Shown one piece after another: positions 39,198 to 40,988 of a stretch of DNA of 40,988 nucleotides. Position 1 is the first letter of the stretch; each line of letters begins with the position of its first letter. The DNA is from Streptomyces ossamyceticus. GTDB taxonomy: Bacteria > Actinomycetota > Actinomycetes > Streptomycetales > Streptomycetaceae. The translations under genes were made by a program, and so were the position numbers. Location of the stretch: positions 1 through 40,988 of the forward strand of contig NZ_LIQX01000034.1 in NCBI RefSeq assembly GCF_001418475.1, given 5' to 3'. Under the pieces are notes generated by a model. It searched no databases. It was not told the DNA's origin and saw nothing but the letters and a program-made list of their open reading frames with translations.

Positions 39198-40988
39198 GTG
39201 CACCTCAAGGCCCTGACCCTCCGCGGGTTCAAGTCGTTCGCCTCGGCCACCACGCTCCGGTTCGAGCCGGGCATCACGTGCGTCGTCGGGCCGAACGGTT
39301 CGGGCAAGTCCAACGTCGTGGACGCGCTCAGCTGGGTCATGGGCGAGCAGGGCGCGAAGTCGCTGCGCGGCGGCAAGATGGAGGACGTCATCTTCGCCGG
39401 CACCACCGGGCGGCCCCCGCTCGGCCGCGCCGAGGTGTCCCTGACCATCGACAACTCCGACGGGGCCCTGCCCATCGAGTACTCCGAGGTCACCATCACG
39501 CGGATCATGTTCCGCAACGGCGGCAGCGAGTACCAGATCAACGGCGACACCTGCCGGCTCCTCGACATCCAGGAACTGCTGTCCGACTCCGGCATCGGCC
39601 GCGAGATGCACGTCATCGTCGGCCAGGGTCAGCTCGACTCGGTGCTGCACGCCGACCCCATGGGCCGCCGCGCCTTCATCGAGGAGGCCGCCGGCGTCCT
39701 CAAGCACCGCAAGCGCAAGGAGAAGGCGCTGCGGAAGCTGGACGCCATGCAGGCCAACCTGGCCCGCGTCCAGGACCTCACCGACGAACTCCGCCGCCAG
39801 CTCAAGCCCCTCGGCCGTCAGGCCGCCGTCGCCCGCCGAGCCGCCGTCATCCAGGCCGACCTCCGCGACGCCCGTCTCCGACTCCTCGCCGACGACCTCG
39901 TCCGGCTGCGCCAGGCGCTCAGCAACGAGATCGCCGACGAGGCCGCGCTCAAGCAGCGCAAGGAGGCCGCCGAGACGGAGCTGAAGAAGGCGCTCCAGCG
40001 CGAGGCGGTCCTGGAGGACGAGGTGCGCCGGCTCACCCCGCGCCTCCAGCGGGCCCAGGAGACCTGGTACGAGCTGTCGCAGCTCGCCGAGCGGGTGCGC
40101 GGCACGATCTCCCTCGCCGACGCCCGCGTCAAGAGTGCCACCTCCGCCCCGCCCGAGGAGCGGCGCGGCCGCGATCCCGAGGATATGGAGCGCGAGGCCG
40201 CCCGGATCCGGGAGCAGGAGGCCGAACTCGAAGCAGCCCTCGAAGCCGCCGAGCGGGCCCTGGAAGACACGGTCGCCCACCGGGCCGACCTGGAGCGGGA
40301 GCTGGCCCTGGAGGAACGGCGCCTGAAGGACGTCGCCCGCTCCATCGCCGACCGCCGCGAGAGCCTCGCCCGCCTCGGCGGCCAGGTCAACGCCGCCCGC
40401 TCCCGCGCCGCCTCCGCCCGCGCCGAGATCGACCGGCTCGCCGCCGCCCGCGACGAGGCACAGGACCGCGCCGTCGCCGCCCAGGAGGAGTACGAGGCAC
40501 TGAAGGCCGAGGTCGACGGCCTCGACGCCGACGACACCGAGCTGGCCGAGCGGCACGAGGCCGCCAAGCGGGCCCTCGCCGACGCGGAGTCCGCCCTCAC
40601 CGCCGCCCGCGAGGCGACCACCACCGCCGAGCGCCGCCGCGCCGCTACCCAGGCCCGCCATGAGGCCCTCGCCCTGGGCCTGCGCCGCAAGGACGGCACG
40701 GGCGCCCTGCTCGCCGCGAAGGACCGGCTCGGCGGTCTGCTGGGGCCGGCCGCGGAACTGCTGACCGTGACGCCCGGCCACGAGGTCGCCCTGGCGGCCG
40801 CGTTCGGCGCGGCGGCCGACGCGATCGCCGTGACCAGCCCCGTCGCGGCCGCCGAGGCCATCCGGCTGCTCCGCAAGCAGGACGCGGGCCGCGCCTCCCT
40901 GCTGCTGGCGGGAGCACTGGAGGACCCCTCGGCCGAGAGGGGCGACAGCCCGGCCGGCCCCGGCACACCCGTGGACCCCGTCCGTCCC
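39198..40988 (+). CDS. smc: Chromosome segregation protein SMC, C-terminal half outside window
   Basis: 597 codons are visible from GTG 39198 (VHLKALTLRGFKSFASATTL). With ScpA and ScpB, SMC condenses and segregates chromosomes, which in Streptomyces matters most at sporulation. The Walker A motif VVGPNGSGKSNVVDALSWVM is near residue 30, and the Q-loop follows. GREMHVIVGQGQLDSVL marks the N-terminal head. A long coiled coil begins at about residue 170, rich in Ala/Glu/Arg. The hinge begins near LGGLLGPAAELLTVTPGHEV, at about residue 515. The C-terminal coil and the signature and Walker B motifs lie beyond the edge. The ribosome-binding site is weak (AGAGG, about 14 nt away). Confidence 0.97.
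   Translation, partial: MHLKALTLRGFKSFASATTLRFEPGITCVVGPNGSGKSNVVDALSWVMGEQGAKSLRGGKMEDVIFAGTTGRPPLGRAEVSLTIDNSDGALPIEYSEVTITRIMFRNGGSEYQINGDTCRLLDIQELLSDSGIGREMHVIVGQGQLDSVLHADPMGRRAFIEEAAGVLKHRKRKEKALRKLDAMQANLARVQDLTDELRRQLKPLGRQAAVARRAAVIQADLRDARLRLLADDLVRLRQALSNEIADEAALKQRKEAAETELKKALQREAVLEDEVRRLTPRLQRAQETWYELSQLAERVRGTISLADARVKSATSAPPEERRGRDPEDMEREAARIREQEAELEAALEAAERALEDTVAHRADLERELALEERRLKDVARSIADRRESLARLGGQVNAARSRAASARAEIDRLAAARDEAQDRAVAAQEEYEALKAEVDGLDADDTELAERHEAAKRALADAESALTAAREATTTAERRRAATQARHEALALGLRRKDGTGALLAAKDRLGGLLGPAAELLTVTPGHEVALAAAFGAAADAIAVTSPVAAAEAIRLLRKQDAGRASLLLAGALEDPSAERGDSPAGPGTPVDPVRP

Overview
The window is chromosomal DNA of a Streptomyces or very close relative. 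GC content is very high and coding sequences use almost only G/C-ending codons. GTG starts are common. The gene order is the actinomycete core-chromosome order: a conservon histidine kinase, gltX, ndgR-leuCD, hupS, gpsA-ddlA, thiL-thiD, rpmB, a DAK2 protein, recG-rsmD-coaD, yceD-rpmF-rnc-mutM, acyP and smc. Both ends are cut inside genes: the kinase lacks its C-terminus at the left edge, and smc lacks its second half at the right edge.

Left third (1-13.2 kb). A CvnA-type sensor kinase gene runs leftwards from a 600-nt gap, which is followed by a small ORF of unknown function. A fumarylacetoacetate-hydrolase-fold gene overlaps gltX. After a HAD hydrolase gene comes a five-gene tRNA array (Gln, Glu, Glu, Gln, Glu), so glutamyl-tRNA synthetase sits close to both of its tRNA substrates. 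Next are a divergent MerR regulator/DUF4188 pair with a shared inverted repeat, the IclR-type regulator ndgR divergent from leuCD, a small helical protein, and hupS (HU with a lysine-rich tail).

Middle third (13.2-27.6 kb). cofC and a small cold-shock-like gene are divergent from a PlsC acyltransferase-gpsA pair, followed by ddlA. A DUF3515-type lipoprotein gene after ddlA looks frameshifted and truncated. A stand-alone Lrp/AsnC sensor domain is divergent from thiL-thiD. Then come rpmB, a DAK2/FakA-like gene, and an oppositely oriented pair encoding an HSP90-family ATPase and a large helical-repeat protein.

Right third (27.6-41 kb). The main finding is in recG: a 338-residue intein is inserted in frame between the Lys and Thr of the Walker A motif. 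It begins with Ala, carries the Trp-Cys-Thr signature of class 3 inteins at the correct block positions, and contains a two-motif LAGLIDADG homing endonuclease. recG is followed by rsmD, coaD, a DivIVA-like coiled-coil gene, yceD-rpmF-rnc, mutM, an HxlR regulator with a palindromic operator, a CAP-domain membrane protein, acyP, a small coiled-coil gene and smc.

Most of the window is housekeeping: translation, leucine and thiamine synthesis, wall precursors, DNA repair and chromosome organisation. The intein, the decayed lipoprotein gene, the HSP90/helical-repeat pair and several undescribed inverted repeats are the unusual parts. All functional names rest on motif recognition and recall of families; no database search was run.
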